This document shows, piece by piece, positions 7,566 through 15,780 of a stretch of 64,000 nt of DNA; the stretch's first letter is position 1, and every line of letters starts with the position of its first letter. The notes under the pieces were generated by a model. The model made no database searches. It was given only the letters and a program-made list of their open reading frames with translations, and was not told the DNA's origin. The DNA comes from Shimia sp. SK013 (GTDB lineage Bacteria; Pseudomonadota; Alphaproteobacteria; Rhodobacterales; Rhodobacteraceae). The translations under genes and the position numbers were made by a program. The DNA lies in contig NZ_LAJH01000016.1 of the NCBI RefSeq assembly GCF_001292625.1, forward strand, positions 1 to 64,000. The letters run 5' to 3'.

Positions 7566-8429
7566 TCACGCCTGCAGTCCCGCCGCGCGCACCTGCTCAG
7601 GTGTCACCAGCTTCGATGCAATTAAGTCCTCGACCTGCCGGTTGGTGATGTGACGACACAGGGGATGGCGTTCGTGGATCCACTCGGTGAGGCTCGCACG
7701 GCCTTTGACTTCGGCCTCTCGTGCCTTCACTCGGTCCGCCTGCATCTGGGCAAGCCCCTTCTCCCACCGGCGCATCTTGAACCAGTTGTCTGAGAAACAA
7801 ACCTTGCTGCGCGTGTAGCCGTCACTTTCCTTCGCATAGGCCTTGACCGCCTGCAGCAGATCATCGGGCTTTACCCCGGCTTTCACGGCGGCTGCGATCA
7901 AGCGCAGACTGGTTCGCCGGTCTCGGACCCTGTCCCCGGGATAGGCCGCCAGGATCTTCTCAGATTCAACATCTTCAACCTCCTCCGCCGCCTCGCGCCT
8001 GCGCGTAGGTGGTTTATGGATGGTTTTAGGATGGTTTGGGGTCCACCGTGAACCCCGTACCCCGTTCACCGTGGACCCCGTACCGGGTTCAGACTGGACG
8101 GGGTTCACGGTGACCCCCGCCTCAATGTCGGGCTCAGCCGTGGGTTCTAGCGCGGCCACGCGCTCCAGAACGATGCGGTAAATGACGGTGTAGCCATTCT
8201 TGCAGTGCCGCCGCCCTGTCTCGTTCAAGATGCCTTCGCGCAGGAAGTCGATGATGGTGCGCTTGACCGTACTCTCGCTGAGCTCTGTGTGGCGCTGGAT
8301 CGTCCCCTTGGAACACCAGATGCCCGAGCCGTCATCGCTCGCCTTGTCGGCAAGGAACATGATGATCTGCTTGCGAGCGGCGCTGCCAAAGCGGCGCTCG
8401 GCGCATTCGTTTGCGATGCGCCAGCTCAT
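7566..8429 (-). CDS. helix-turn-helix replication-initiator-like protein
   Basis: A 287-residue protein when started at the ATG at 8429, which has a GAGGTGG ribosome-binding site. Residues 1-85 form a winged helix-turn-helix of the type found in phage and plasmid replication proteins (motifs RKQIIMFLADKASDDG, then CSKGTIQRHTELSESTVKR). A low-complexity linker of about 50 residues rich in Thr, Val, Pro and Gly follows, then a helical C-terminal part (residues 150-287, with SDNWFKMRRWEKGL). The layout resembles phage lambda O: an N-terminal origin-binding domain, a linker, and a C-terminal helicase-loading domain. I infer a replication-initiation role for a mobile element. No helicase or partition gene is present nearby, so the element looks partial. 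Confidence 0.6.
   Translation of the reverse strand: MSWRIANECAERRFGSAARKQIIMFLADKASDDGSGIWCSKGTIQRHTELSESTVKRTIIDFLREGILNETGRRHCKNGYTVIYRIVLERVAALEPTAEPDIEAGVTVNPVQSEPGTGSTVNGVRGSRWTPNHPKTIHKPPTRRREAAEEVEDVESEKILAAYPGDRVRDRRTSLRLIAAAVKAGVKPDDLLQAVKAYAKESDGYTRSKVCFSDNWFKMRRWEKGLAQMQADRVKAREAEVKGRASLTEWIHERHPLCRHITNRQVEDLIASKLVTPEQVRAAGLQA
8038..8117. repeat. three palindromic repeats inside the replication gene
   Basis: Near-identical 17-19-bp palindromes of form GGGGTYCACSGTGRACCCC occur at 8038-8056, about 8063-8079 (shortened on one side) and 8100-8117. They fall in the linker-coding part of the replication-like gene. In lambda-type initiators the origin iterons lie at the corresponding place within the O gene, so these may be binding sites for the encoded protein. 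Confidence 0.5.
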
Positions 8430-8535
8430 TGGACCACCTCGCCTGTCAGAGGCCACGAAAATGCGGGCTGAGCGTTTGCGGTGCGGCGCTGGCCTGTACT
8501 AATGTGCTTCGAAAGCTGACAGGCTTTTTCTATTT

Positions 8536-8574
8536 GGCCCCGGTTCACAGTTGCCGCTGTGACGGGGCCTTTTT
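8536..8574 (+). terminator. strong Rho-independent terminator without an upstream plus-strand gene
   Basis: A long stem (GGCCCC and TTCACAG arms pairing with CTGTGA and GGGGCC, 6-base loop) runs from 8536 to 8569, followed by TTTTTCGTTTT on the plus strand. A smaller hairpin (AAAGC/GCTTT) with its own T-run precedes it at 8515-8529. No plus-strand gene ends here. Confidence 0.75.
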
Positions 8575-8679
8575 CGTTTTGAACCGGCAAATTTGGCTTT
8601 GAAACTTTCGCTTTTTGTTCACTTTTTGTCAGGGGGTGTTTTGCACCCTTAAGCCGTTGTTTTTGCTTCTTGTCTTTCT

Positions 8680-8726
8680 GGATTGCAAATCCGTGTACAC
8701 GAGTTCGATTCTCGTACTCGCCTCCA
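8680..8726 (+). other. tRNA-Cys 3' fragment, probable attachment site of an island
   Basis: The 47 bases match the 3' two-thirds of an alphaproteobacterial tRNA-Cys. They contain an anticodon loop TTGCAAA (GCA anticodon), the 3' anticodon strand TCCGT, a 4-base variable loop, a perfect T-arm (ACGAG/CTCGT around TTCGATT), the 3' acceptor strand ACTCGCC, T73 and an encoded CCA. The 5' part of the tRNA (D-arm, 5' acceptor strand GGCGAGT) is absent upstream, so this copy cannot be functional. Integrases of the tyrosine family commonly leave such duplicated 3' ends at one border of an island. The hipBA/replication genes to the left would be inside the element. Confidence 0.75.
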
Positions 8727-8905
8727 CCTTTTTCCGATATTTTGGGTAACGCACTGTCAAGCAGCCGCAGGGTTTCCCCGATCAAAAAATTAGTTGGCAA
8801 TGCAATCGGCTCTGCCAACGGTCGCAATAGGTAGCGCTCGCGAAAACGCATCCCAACTTTCAACCCTGCTAGCCCGATTGCTCCGCAATCCAAGTCCGTG
8901 CGGCA

Positions 8906-9973
8906 TTAGTCCGGACGGCTCCCAAGACTTTCTATGTTTTGCAACACAGAGCTCGCGTGCTTCAAAGCAATCGTGGATGCAGTGACCATGGCTGGCAATG
9001 TCATCCATTCCGTGGTCCATGCGATGCCGGACCTTTCTTGCTCGTGTATCATCGCGCCATGGATCAACGACATCTGAGTGGCGTTGAAACGAGCAAGGGA
9101 CACCAACGTTTCGGCCAGAACCGGGTTCAGTTTATGAGGCATCGCGGAACTGGTACCACCGCCAGAAAACCGTACCTCGTTGACGCCCTGTTGCGCCATC
9201 AACGCCAAGTCTTGCCCCATTTTTCCAAGACTCGCGGTCACCGACGAAAGCCAATTCGCGTAGTCACCAAGGTTGCTACGCGTGACATGCCATGCCCGCG
9301 CTTCTTCGGCCAAATTCAAACGCCGCGCCAGCGCAGCCGCCACAGCGTTTCCATTGTTGCCAAGCCCTGCACGATTCCCCACGGGACCACCAAATTGCAG
9401 TATCTCAACGCGCGGCCGCAGCTTCGGCAATTGTGCGAGGTGAGATTGCAACGGCATCAGCCATGTAACAAGGCGATCATGCACTGTGATTGGCAAAGCC
9501 GCCTGCATACGCGTCCGTCCCATCATCGGCGTCTCGCCCCATTGCCGATCCAGCGCTTCCAACGCCAGACAAACAGCCACCAACCCCTCCGTGAGCCTCT
9601 CACTAACGTCGCGCAAGATCAGCGAAACAGAGGTGTCGATCAAATCCTGACTTGTCGCGCCTTTATGGATTGCAGGAAGGGCCTCGGCGCTGACATGGGC
9701 TTTAAGCTGGCGTACAAAATCCGGAACAGGCAACCCGTCGACAGAAACCTGCTTCCGAATTTCAGCCAGGTCCGGCGAGAACGTACCAATGTCGGTCATG
9801 GCCTTGTCTGCAACATCGCGCGAGACAACGCCAACATCCGCCAGTGCGCCCGCGAGCGCGCTTTCAAATTGTGTGAACTCTCGGATAAATCGCTGCGTGC
9901 TCCAGAGATCTTCTGTGTCAGCGTCAGAAAACAGTGGGCCAAAGAGGTGGTCGGAACGGGTCAGCGGATTCAT
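8906..9973 (-). CDS. pcaB: 3-carboxy-cis,cis-muconate cycloisomerase
   Basis: A 355-residue member of the fumarase/aspartase superfamily, started at the ATG at 9973, which has an AGAGG ribosome-binding site. The superfamily signature appears as SSAMPHKLNPVLAE near residues 250-263, with GATSQDLIDT near residues 104-113 and GRTRMQAALP further on. The enzyme cyclises 3-carboxy-cis,cis-muconate to 4-carboxymuconolactone, the second step of protocatechuate ortho-cleavage, in the cytoplasm. It is the last gene of the minus-strand pob/pca operon. At 355 residues it is shorter than the roughly 450-residue type, but similar short forms exist in Rhodobacterales. Confidence 0.9.
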   Translation of the reverse strand: MNPLTRSDHLFGPLFSDADTEDLWSTQRFIREFTQFESALAGALADVGVVSRDVADKAMTDIGTFSPDLAEIRKQVSVDGLPVPDFVRQLKAHVSAEALPAIHKGATSQDLIDTSVSLILRDVSERLTEGLVAVCLALEALDRQWGETPMMGRTRMQAALPITVHDRLVTWLMPLQSHLAQLPKLRPRVEILQFGGPVGNRAGLGNNGNAVAAALARRLNLAEEARAWHVTRSNLGDYANWLSSVTASLGKMGQDLALMAQQGVNEVRFSGGGTSSAMPHKLNPVLAETLVSLARFNATQMSLIHGAMIHEQERSGIAWTTEWMTLPAMVTASTIALKHASSVLQNIESLGSRPD

Positions 9974-10055
9974 TGATGGGCCTCTACTGTCACTGATTTG
10001 TTGGCGTCGTCGGCCTCTATAGAGGCCAACGACGATCCGTTCGTCAAACACTGGT

Positions 10056-10889
10056 TCAAGCTACGCGGCGCAGGCCAAGAATGTCACGCGCTTGCGCAGG
10101 TGTCGCCACTGGACGCTCATATTTTTCGCACAGCTCGGCCGCGCGGGCAATCAGCGCCGCATTTGACGGCGCGAGCGTATTGCGATCAATCCGAACGTTG
10201 TCTTCTAGACCTGCGCGGGTGTGTCCTCCGGCGGCAATGGCCCATTCGTTTACAATCAGCTGTCCGGCGCCGATGCCTGCGGCACACCATTCACCAGCAG
10301 GCGCACGGTCTTGCATCAACTTAACGTAGAAATCAAAAACCTCACGGTCCACAGGCATGGCATTTTTCACGCCCAAAACAAATTGCACATAAAGCTTGCC
10401 GTAAAGTCGGTCATTTTCGTGCAGCCGGATCGCCTGCAAAATGTGGGAAAGATCAAATGCTTCGACCTCCGGCATAACTTCATGGCTGCGCATCTCGCTT
10501 GCCAGCCAGTCAACCAAGTCCGGTGGGTTCTCATACACTCGAGACGGGAAGTTGTTTGACCCCACTGACAGCGAGGCCATGTCAGGCGCCAGCGACAGCA
10601 TGCCACCGCGAGTCTTACCCGCACCGGATCGCCCCCCGGTCGAGAACTGGATAATCACGCCGGGACAGTGCGTCTCCAACCCTTCTTTCAGACGCGCAAA
10701 TTTGTCGGGATCAGAAGACGGCGTCTGATCGTCGTTGCGCACATGCGCGTGGATGATCGAGGCCCCGGCCTCTACAGCCGCGTGGCTGCTTTCAATTTGT
10801 TCGCTAACGGTGGTGGGCACCGCCGGGTTGTCGGCCTTGGTCGGCACAGAACCGGTGATTGCGCAGCATAGGATGCAGGGTTTGGTCAT
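10056..10889 (-). CDS. BKACE-family beta-keto acid cleavage enzyme
   Basis: A 277-residue protein started at the ATG at 10889, after the pcaG stop. It has the hallmarks of the BKACE family (PF05853, formerly DUF849): the zinc-binding SIIHAHVRND motif near residues 43-52, VIIQFSTGG near residue 80, and a C-terminal GGHTRAGLEDN motif. Characterised members use acetyl-CoA to cleave a beta-keto acid into acetoacetate and a CoA ester. Its position between pcaG and pcaB, with no pcaIJ or pcaF in the window, suggests that it handles 3-oxoadipate to give succinyl-CoA and acetoacetate. That is inference. The usual two-step route could still be encoded elsewhere in the genome. Confidence 0.85.
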   Translation of the reverse strand: MTKPCILCCAITGSVPTKADNPAVPTTVSEQIESSHAAVEAGASIIHAHVRNDDQTPSSDPDKFARLKEGLETHCPGVIIQFSTGGRSGAGKTRGGMLSLAPDMASLSVGSNNFPSRVYENPPDLVDWLASEMRSHEVMPEVEAFDLSHILQAIRLHENDRLYGKLYVQFVLGVKNAMPVDREVFDFYVKLMQDRAPAGEWCAAGIGAGQLIVNEWAIAAGGHTRAGLEDNVRIDRNTLAPSNAALIARAAELCEKYERPVATPAQARDILGLRRVA

Positions 10890-10939
10890 ACGTTTTCTCC
10901 AGTCAGAGTGCCGCCCAAAAGGGCGACACTCCAAGGGTG

Positions 10940-11560
10940 TCAAATATCAAAGAACACAGTTTCATCTTCGCCTTGAAGCTTGATATCAAACCGATAAACG
11001 ATTTGCCCATCACGTTCCGAACGCTTGGCGATCAACGTCGCGCGACGCCGCTCCCATTCAATGACGTTCAGCACCGGATCGGCAGCGTTTGCCTCGGCCT
11101 CGTCGTCAAAATAGGCCCGTGTATTCAGCCCGACATTGATACCGCGCGCCACAATCCAAAGGGTTATATGTGGTGCCATCCTCTGGCCATTGCGCCCCAT
11201 AACAGCGCCCGGCTTGACCGTGTCAAAGCCCCATTCACCGGTGTCAAAATCGGTAATGACTCGCCCCCACCCGCTGAAACCGGCCTCCACTTCGCCATCA
11301 TGTTCAGGATGCGCATAGACCCCGTCGGAATTGGCCTGCCAGGTTTCCAGCATCACGTCTTTGATCGGACTGCCGGTGCCGTCGATAACCACGCCCTCAA
11401 CGCGGATACGTTCGCCTTTGGCATTAGGACCGGCGATGTCGCGCCCCAACTCGTTCTTATATATGTCGAATCCGGCTGCGCCGGGCGCGAGGCCGATGTG
11501 CACGTAGGGGCCGGCTGTCTGGGACGGGGTCTCTTTGAGGTACTCCAATTTCTGTACCAT
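10940..11560 (-). CDS. pcaG: protocatechuate 3,4-dioxygenase alpha subunit
   Basis: A 206-residue intradiol dioxygenase subunit. It begins with the typical TPSQTAGPYVHIGL segment (about residues 11-24), has VEGVVIDGTGSPI and LETWQANSDGVY in the beta-sandwich core, and contains APHITLWIVARGINVGLNTR near residue 128. It pairs with the beta subunit to cleave protocatechuate to 3-carboxy-cis,cis-muconate. The alpha subunit shapes the active site while the iron ligands come from the beta subunit. It lies directly after pcaH with a two-base gap. Confidence 0.95.
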   Translation of the reverse strand: MVQKLEYLKETPSQTAGPYVHIGLAPGAAGFDIYKNELGRDIAGPNAKGERIRVEGVVIDGTGSPIKDVMLETWQANSDGVYAHPEHDGEVEAGFSGWGRVITDFDTGEWGFDTVKPGAVMGRNGQRMAPHITLWIVARGINVGLNTRAYFDDEAEANAADPVLNVIEWERRRATLIAKRSERDGQIVYRFDIKLQGEDETVFFDI

Positions 11561-11562
11561 GA

Positions 11563-12291
11563 TCAGTTCCCCTCCATCCGGTTTTCAAACAGCGTCGAAC
11601 GGCGTCCGCGCAGCACGATGTCGAATTTGTATGCGATTGTATCAAGCGGGATCGTGGCATTCATGTCCAACGCTGCGATCAACTGGCCACGCGCGGCCTG
11701 ATCGGGAATCGTGTTCACGATCGGACATTTTGCAATCAGCGGGTCGCCTTCAAAATAGCACTGCGTAATCAGGCGCTGCGAGAAGGAAGTGCCAAAAATC
11801 GACAAGTGGATATGCGCCGGACGCCAGTCGTTGACCCAATTGCGCCAAGGATAGGCACCAGGTTTCACAGTGCGGAAAAAGTAATATCCGTTTTCATCCG
11901 TCAGCGTGCGACCGCACCCGCCAAAGTTCGGATCAATTGGCGCAAGATAGGTATCTTTCTTGTGGCGATACCGGCCACCGGCGTTGGCCTGCCAGGCTTC
12001 GACCAGCGTATTCGGTACAGGGCGGCCGTTTTCATCCAACACCCGGCCATGAACGATAATCCGCTCGCCAATCGCACTTTCGCCTGACGCGGCATAATTG
12101 TGGATCATATCCCGATCCATCGGATCGATGTCGCTGTGGCCAAACTTTGGGCCGGTGATTTCGCTGGCAGACTGCTCCAAACTGATCATCGAATACTGAG
12201 GCGAGCGGGCCACCGACGTTTTGTAAGTTGGCGTGACTGCTGGCGGGTGCCAATTGCGGTCACGCTGGTAGAATTCGCCAGGTTTTGTCAT
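11563..12291 (-). CDS. pcaH: protocatechuate 3,4-dioxygenase beta subunit
   Basis: A 242-residue subunit with the intradiol dioxygenase core: [19 protein letters not shown] near residues 81-99, then [10 protein letters not shown], and [11 protein letters not shown] near 159-169. The last motif carries the two histidines that, with two tyrosines (in AGGRYRH and in the [11 protein letters not shown] loop), bind the non-haem Fe(III). It forms the catalytic half of protocatechuate 3,4-dioxygenase. The start overlaps the pcaC stop by four bases, consistent with translational coupling in the pca operon. Confidence 0.95.
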   Translation of the reverse strand: MTKPGEFYQRDRNWHPPAVTPTYKTSVARSPQYSMISLEQSASEITGPKFGHSDIDPMDRDMIHNYAASGESAIGERIIVHGRVLDENGRPVPNTLVEAWQANAGGRYRHKKDTYLAPIDPNFGGCGRTLTDENGYYFFRTVKPGAYPWRNWVNDWRPAHIHLSIFGTSFSQRLITQCYFEGDPLIAKCPIVNTIPDQAARGQLIAALDMNATIPLDTIAYKFDIVLRGRRSTLFENRMEGN

Positions 12292-12698
12292 CTTGGCTCT
12301 CCTCCTTGGGTAGGCGCGTTTTCAGTTTTTTCCATTTCGCTGTAAGTCTGTTTGGCCAATTTGATCGCGTGGTTCGCGCGTGGCACACCACAATAGATCG
12401 CAACATGTTGAAAAACCTCCAGAACATCCTGCTTGCTCGCGCCTGTATTGGCTGTGGCGCGGATATGCATCGGGATTTCCTCAAAGTTGCCGGTTGCAGC
12501 CAACAGCGCAAGTGTCAGCATCGAACGCTCCCGCAGGCTGATGCCGTCACTGGCCCAAACCGTGCCCCAGGCACCTTGCGTGATCAGGTCCTGAAACGGT
12601 TTGTCAAAATCAGTCTTGGCCGCTTCAGCGCGATCCACATGAGCGTCACCCAACACCTTACGACGCACAGTCATACCGGCTGCAATTCTGTCAGACAT
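12288..12698 (-). CDS. pcaC: 4-carboxymuconolactone decarboxylase
   Basis: A 136-residue protein of the CMD/AhpD-like fold. Diagnostic segments are the [19 protein letters not shown] stretch near residues 42-60, LALLAATGN, and the catalytic-region [18 protein letters not shown] near 78-95. It decarboxylates 4-carboxymuconolactone to 3-oxoadipate enol-lactone. The gene lies between pcaD and pcaH and overlaps both slightly, as in a tightly coupled operon. The C-terminal tail from about residue 120 is polar and probably disordered. Confidence 0.93.
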   Translation of the reverse strand: MSDRIAAGMTVRRKVLGDAHVDRAEAAKTDFDKPFQDLITQGAWGTVWASDGISLRERSMLTLALLAATGNFEEIPMHIRATANTGASKQDVLEVFQHVAIYCGVPRANHAIKLAKQTYSEMEKTENAPTQGGEPR

Positions 12699-13479
12699 GA
12701 GCGGTCTCCTTTATAAAGTCAGTGATCAAATGCGCATAGGCCTGTGGCGCTTCGACATGAGGCAAATGGCCAACGGCAGGGATGGTCGCAAACCGTGCAT
12801 TCCTTGCGCGGCGAACAGTATTTTCCACCAGATCCGGCGGACTGGCGCCGTCCATCTCACCAGCGATGCCCATCACAGGTTGCGCCAGCGACGCGACCTG
12901 TGATGTCATATCTGCATGGGCGATGGCTGCGCAGCATCCCGCATAGCCCTCCGGCGCGGTGCGCACCATCATATTACGCCATGCTGCAAGCTCGGGCGTG
13001 CGCAAAAACGCGGGGCTGAACCAGCGCTGCATGACACTGTCTGAAATGCTCTCCAGCCCGTTATTTTCAACCGCCGTGATCCGCGCTTGCCACATATCCG
13101 CTGTCCCCATTGCCGCAGCGGTGTTGGACAACACAAGGGCCGCGACGACGTCAGGACGACGCGCAGCAAGCCCCATTCCGATCATTCCGCCAATTGAAAG
13201 CCCCACGAACAGAGCGCCGCGGACATCCAGCGCATCCAACAGCGCTTCTGTGTCGGCTACAAGATCGCCCATCTGATAAGGGCCGGCGGGCACGTCGGAC
13301 AACCCGTGCCCGCGCATATCAAACCGGATCACCCGCATCCCCGCAGGCAGCAGCGGCAAAATACTGTCCCAAAGGCGCAAATCGGTGCCCAAAGAGTTGG
13401 CAAAAACGATGGGCCGCCCCGCTGCGTCGCCCTCTTCGCGCACATGATGCGCGACACCGTTTGCCGAAATCATCCGCAT
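12691..13479 (-). CDS. pcaD: 3-oxoadipate enol-lactonase
   Basis: A 262-residue alpha/beta-hydrolase. The oxyanion-hole region is FANSLGTDLRLWD near residues 26-38, the nucleophile elbow is GLSIGGMIG with Ser near residue 95, the acidic residue lies in AGEMDGASPP, and the catalytic histidine is in VGHLPHVEAP near the C-terminus. It hydrolyses 3-oxoadipate enol-lactone to 3-oxoadipate. It shares one base with the end of pobA and overlaps pcaC by 8 bases, so it is translated from the same message. Confidence 0.93.
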   Translation of the reverse strand: MRMISANGVAHHVREEGDAAGRPIVFANSLGTDLRLWDSILPLLPAGMRVIRFDMRGHGLSDVPAGPYQMGDLVADTEALLDALDVRGALFVGLSIGGMIGMGLAARRPDVVAALVLSNTAAAMGTADMWQARITAVENNGLESISDSVMQRWFSPAFLRTPELAAWRNMMVRTAPEGYAGCCAAIAHADMTSQVASLAQPVMGIAGEMDGASPPDLVENTVRRARNARFATIPAVGHLPHVEAPQAYAHLITDFIKETAHV

Positions 13480-14648
13480 CAGTACGGCAACCCGACGTAG
13501 TTTTCGGCAAAAACCTTCTGCGCGGCCTCATTGCTGCGCAGAAACTCGATGTCGGCGCGCTGCATCTTGAGGTCAAATTCCGATTGATCGGGGTAACGGT
13601 GCAAAAGGTTGGTGGTTGTCCAGCTGAACCGCTCTGCCTTCCAGACACGAGCAAGCGCCTTTTCGGAATAAGCATCAAGTCCCGCGCTGTCGCTGTCCTG
13701 ATAAAACTGCGTCAATCCTTGATAAAGGTAGTGAATGTCAGAAGCCGCTGTATTGAGGCCCTTAGCGCCTGTTGGCGGGACGATATGCGCCGCGTCACCA
13801 CACAAGAACAGACGCCCCCAGCGCATGGGCTCGGTCACAAAACTACGCAGCGGCGCGATAGATTTTTCAATTGACGGCCCCGTGACCAGCGCATCGGCAT
13901 AGCGGCTCGGTATCCGGCGTTTGAGTTCGCTCCAGAAAGCCTCATCGCTCCAGTCATCCGGCGAGTCACTCAGCGAGCATTGAATGTAGTAGCGGCTCAG
14001 ATTGGCATTGCGCATCGAGCACAGCGCGAATCCGCGTTCAGACCAGCTGTAAATCAACTCATCGTGCACAGGCGGGGTCTCCGACAACACGCCGAGCCAG
14101 CCAAACGGATACAACTTCTCGTATTCGCGACGCACCGTGAGCGGGATGGTCTGGCGACTGACGCCATGAAACCCGTCGCATCCGGCCACGTAGTCGCAGT
14201 CAATGCGGTGCTCGCTGCCATCCACCTGATAAGTTACGTAAGGCGCGTCCCCTTTGGCATCGTGAATTCCGACATTCTCGACGTTAAACACAAGGTTGCC
14301 ACCTTCGGCTTCGCGGGCGTCATACAAATCGCGGGTCACCTCGGTCTGCCCATAAACCAGCACATCGGTGCCGGTATGCTCGTGAAAGGACACGCCAAAT
14401 TCTTCTTCGCCGTAGGCAATGACGGTGCCGTCGTGTTTGAAACCCTCGGCGTCCATACGCGCACCGACTCCAGCTTCTCGCATCAGATCAGTAAACCCAA
14501 CTTCAAGAATGCCCGCACGGATGCGCCCAAGCACGTAATCCCGCGTCTTGCGCTCCAGAACGATCGTATCGATGCCCTTGCGGTGCAGCAATTGAGACAA
14601 AAGCAAACCAGATGGCCCACCACCAATGATACAAACTTGAGTACGCAT
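13479..14648 (-). CDS. pobA: 4-hydroxybenzoate 3-monooxygenase
   Basis: A 389-residue flavoprotein hydroxylase, started at the ATG at 14648, which has an AGGAGG ribosome-binding site. It has the FAD-binding GxGxxG in CIIGGGPSGLLLSQLLHRKG near the N-terminus, the DG motif YVAGCDGFHGVSRQ near residue 160, and the GD motif LFLCGDAAHIVPPTGAKG near residues 280-297, the pattern typical of PobA. It uses NADPH and O2 to turn 4-hydroxybenzoate into protocatechuate, the entry point for the pca genes that follow on the same strand. It is the first gene of the operon, and its promoter faces pcaQ. Confidence 0.95.
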   Translation of the reverse strand: MRTQVCIIGGGPSGLLLSQLLHRKGIDTIVLERKTRDYVLGRIRAGILEVGFTDLMREAGVGARMDAEGFKHDGTVIAYGEEEFGVSFHEHTGTDVLVYGQTEVTRDLYDAREAEGGNLVFNVENVGIHDAKGDAPYVTYQVDGSEHRIDCDYVAGCDGFHGVSRQTIPLTVRREYEKLYPFGWLGVLSETPPVHDELIYSWSERGFALCSMRNANLSRYYIQCSLSDSPDDWSDEAFWSELKRRIPSRYADALVTGPSIEKSIAPLRSFVTEPMRWGRLFLCGDAAHIVPPTGAKGLNTAASDIHYLYQGLTQFYQDSDSAGLDAYSEKALARVWKAERFSWTTTNLLHRYPDQSEFDLKMQRADIEFLRSNEAAQKVFAENYVGLPY

Positions 14649-14740
14649 GGAAATTCCTCCTGTCAGCAATTTGAATTATTGAATTACCAATGTAAAATGA
14701 GTATTTTTGCTTTTAAGTTTCCAAATTTGGCAATTATCTC
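14649..14740. promoter_or_regulatory. pobA-pcaQ divergent regulatory region
   Basis: A 92-base AT-rich spacer between the divergent pobA and pcaQ starts. It contains a perfect palindrome CCAAATTTGG at 14721-14730, only 11 bases before the pcaQ ATG, and AT-rich tracts at 14675-14715 that could hold the pobA promoter. A LysR-type regulator would be expected to bind here. The published PcaQ motif (ATAACC-N4-GGTTAA) is not evident. Confidence 0.55.
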
Positions 14741-15655
14741 ATGATTGATCGGCGCATCAAGTTTCGTCACATCCAGTGTTTTGTTGAAATCGTGCGCCAT
14801 AAAAGCATGAAGCGCGCGGCGGAGCACCTTTTTCTGACGCAACCGTCTATCTCCAAAACCCTCAAAGAACTGGAAGACATCATCGGATCAGAACTCTTGG
14901 TCCGAAATCGTGGCGGCGTTTCATTGACCCGTCAGGGAGAAGTCTTCCTGCACTTTTCGGAAATGAGCGTCGCGGCGCTGCAACAAGGGTTGGACGGCGT
15001 TGAGCAGATTGGCAAAGACGGCAAGGTCACCTTGTCGGTCGGCGCACTGCCCAGTGTCGCTGCTCGACTTATGCCAGATGTCGCACAGGAGTTCACCGCC
15101 CTCGCGCCGGATATCACGTTGCACATCATAGACGGTCCACACGGCTATCTGATCGATCTCTTGCGCCACGGTAACCTTGATCTTGTGATCGGTCGCTTGG
15201 GACAGCCGGAAATGATGAAGGGCGTCTCCTTCACGCAACTTTACGACGAATTCGTCGAATTTGTTGTGCGGAAAGGGCACCCTATGGAAGGCGACGTCGA
15301 CATGCGGCGCATCCGCGAATGGCCAGTCGTTTTCCCGCCCGAAGCATCTGCAATCCGACCGCTGGTAGAACGGGTTCTCATTGCGCACGGTGTGGGTGAA
15401 ATCGAAAGCCGGATTGAAAGTGTCTCCGGTGCGTTTGGACGCAACTATGTCCGCGACCATGATGCGGTCTGGATCATCTCTAACGGCGTGATCGCAAAGG
15501 AAATCGCCGATGGCACATTGGTAAGGCTGCCGTTTGACACATCGCTCACCAAAGGGCCGGTCGGATTGATGGCGCGTCCTGACAACCAGCCATCTCCCGC
15601 CGAGCACATCTTTCGCATTGCCGTCAACACGGTGGCCAAACGTCTGAACTCCTAG
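14741..15655 (+). CDS. pcaQ: PcaQ-type LysR regulator of protocatechuate catabolism
   Basis: A 304-residue LysR-type protein with an N-terminal winged HTH (about residues 7-65, with MKRAAEHLFLTQPSISKTLKELE) and an effector domain from about residue 95 (KVTLSVGALPSVAARLMPDV). The HTH and the GALPSVAARLMP segment match the PcaQ/GbpR subgroup as I remember it. PcaQ activates pca genes in response to carboxymuconolactone intermediates. Its divergent position to pobA-pcaDCHG-pcaB supports this name. The ATG lies directly after an AT-rich spacer with no strong ribosome-binding site. Confidence 0.88.
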   Translation: MIDRRIKFRHIQCFVEIVRHKSMKRAAEHLFLTQPSISKTLKELEDIIGSELLVRNRGGVSLTRQGEVFLHFSEMSVAALQQGLDGVEQIGKDGKVTLSVGALPSVAARLMPDVAQEFTALAPDITLHIIDGPHGYLIDLLRHGNLDLVIGRLGQPEMMKGVSFTQLYDEFVEFVVRKGHPMEGDVDMRRIREWPVVFPPEASAIRPLVERVLIAHGVGEIESRIESVSGAFGRNYVRDHDAVWIISNGVIAKEIADGTLVRLPFDTSLTKGPVGLMARPDNQPSPAEHIFRIAVNTVAKRLNS

Positions 15656-15780
15656 CTTTGCCGGTGCGCATTACCACCGCTTTATAGACCGTCACAATTG
15701 ACCGGCTCAACAGTCCGTGTAAACCTGCCCGCTTGTGTTCACTTTGTGCCGCTGAGGCGCCTCAATCGAAAGCCCCCTCC

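Noticed and set aside
8426..8893. Minus-strand open frame of 155 codons spanning the tRNA-Cys fragment and the orphan terminator
   Set aside because: It passes through structured RNA-type sequence in both elements and has no ribosome-binding site or recognisable domain.
8939..9976. Plus-strand open frame of 345 codons
   Set aside because: Antisense to pcaB, which has the fumarase-superfamily signature and belongs to the pca operon. The plus-strand translation is rich in Arg and His with no recognisable fold.
10859..11701. Plus-strand open frame of 280 codons
   Set aside because: Antisense to pcaG and part of pcaH; no motif of its own.
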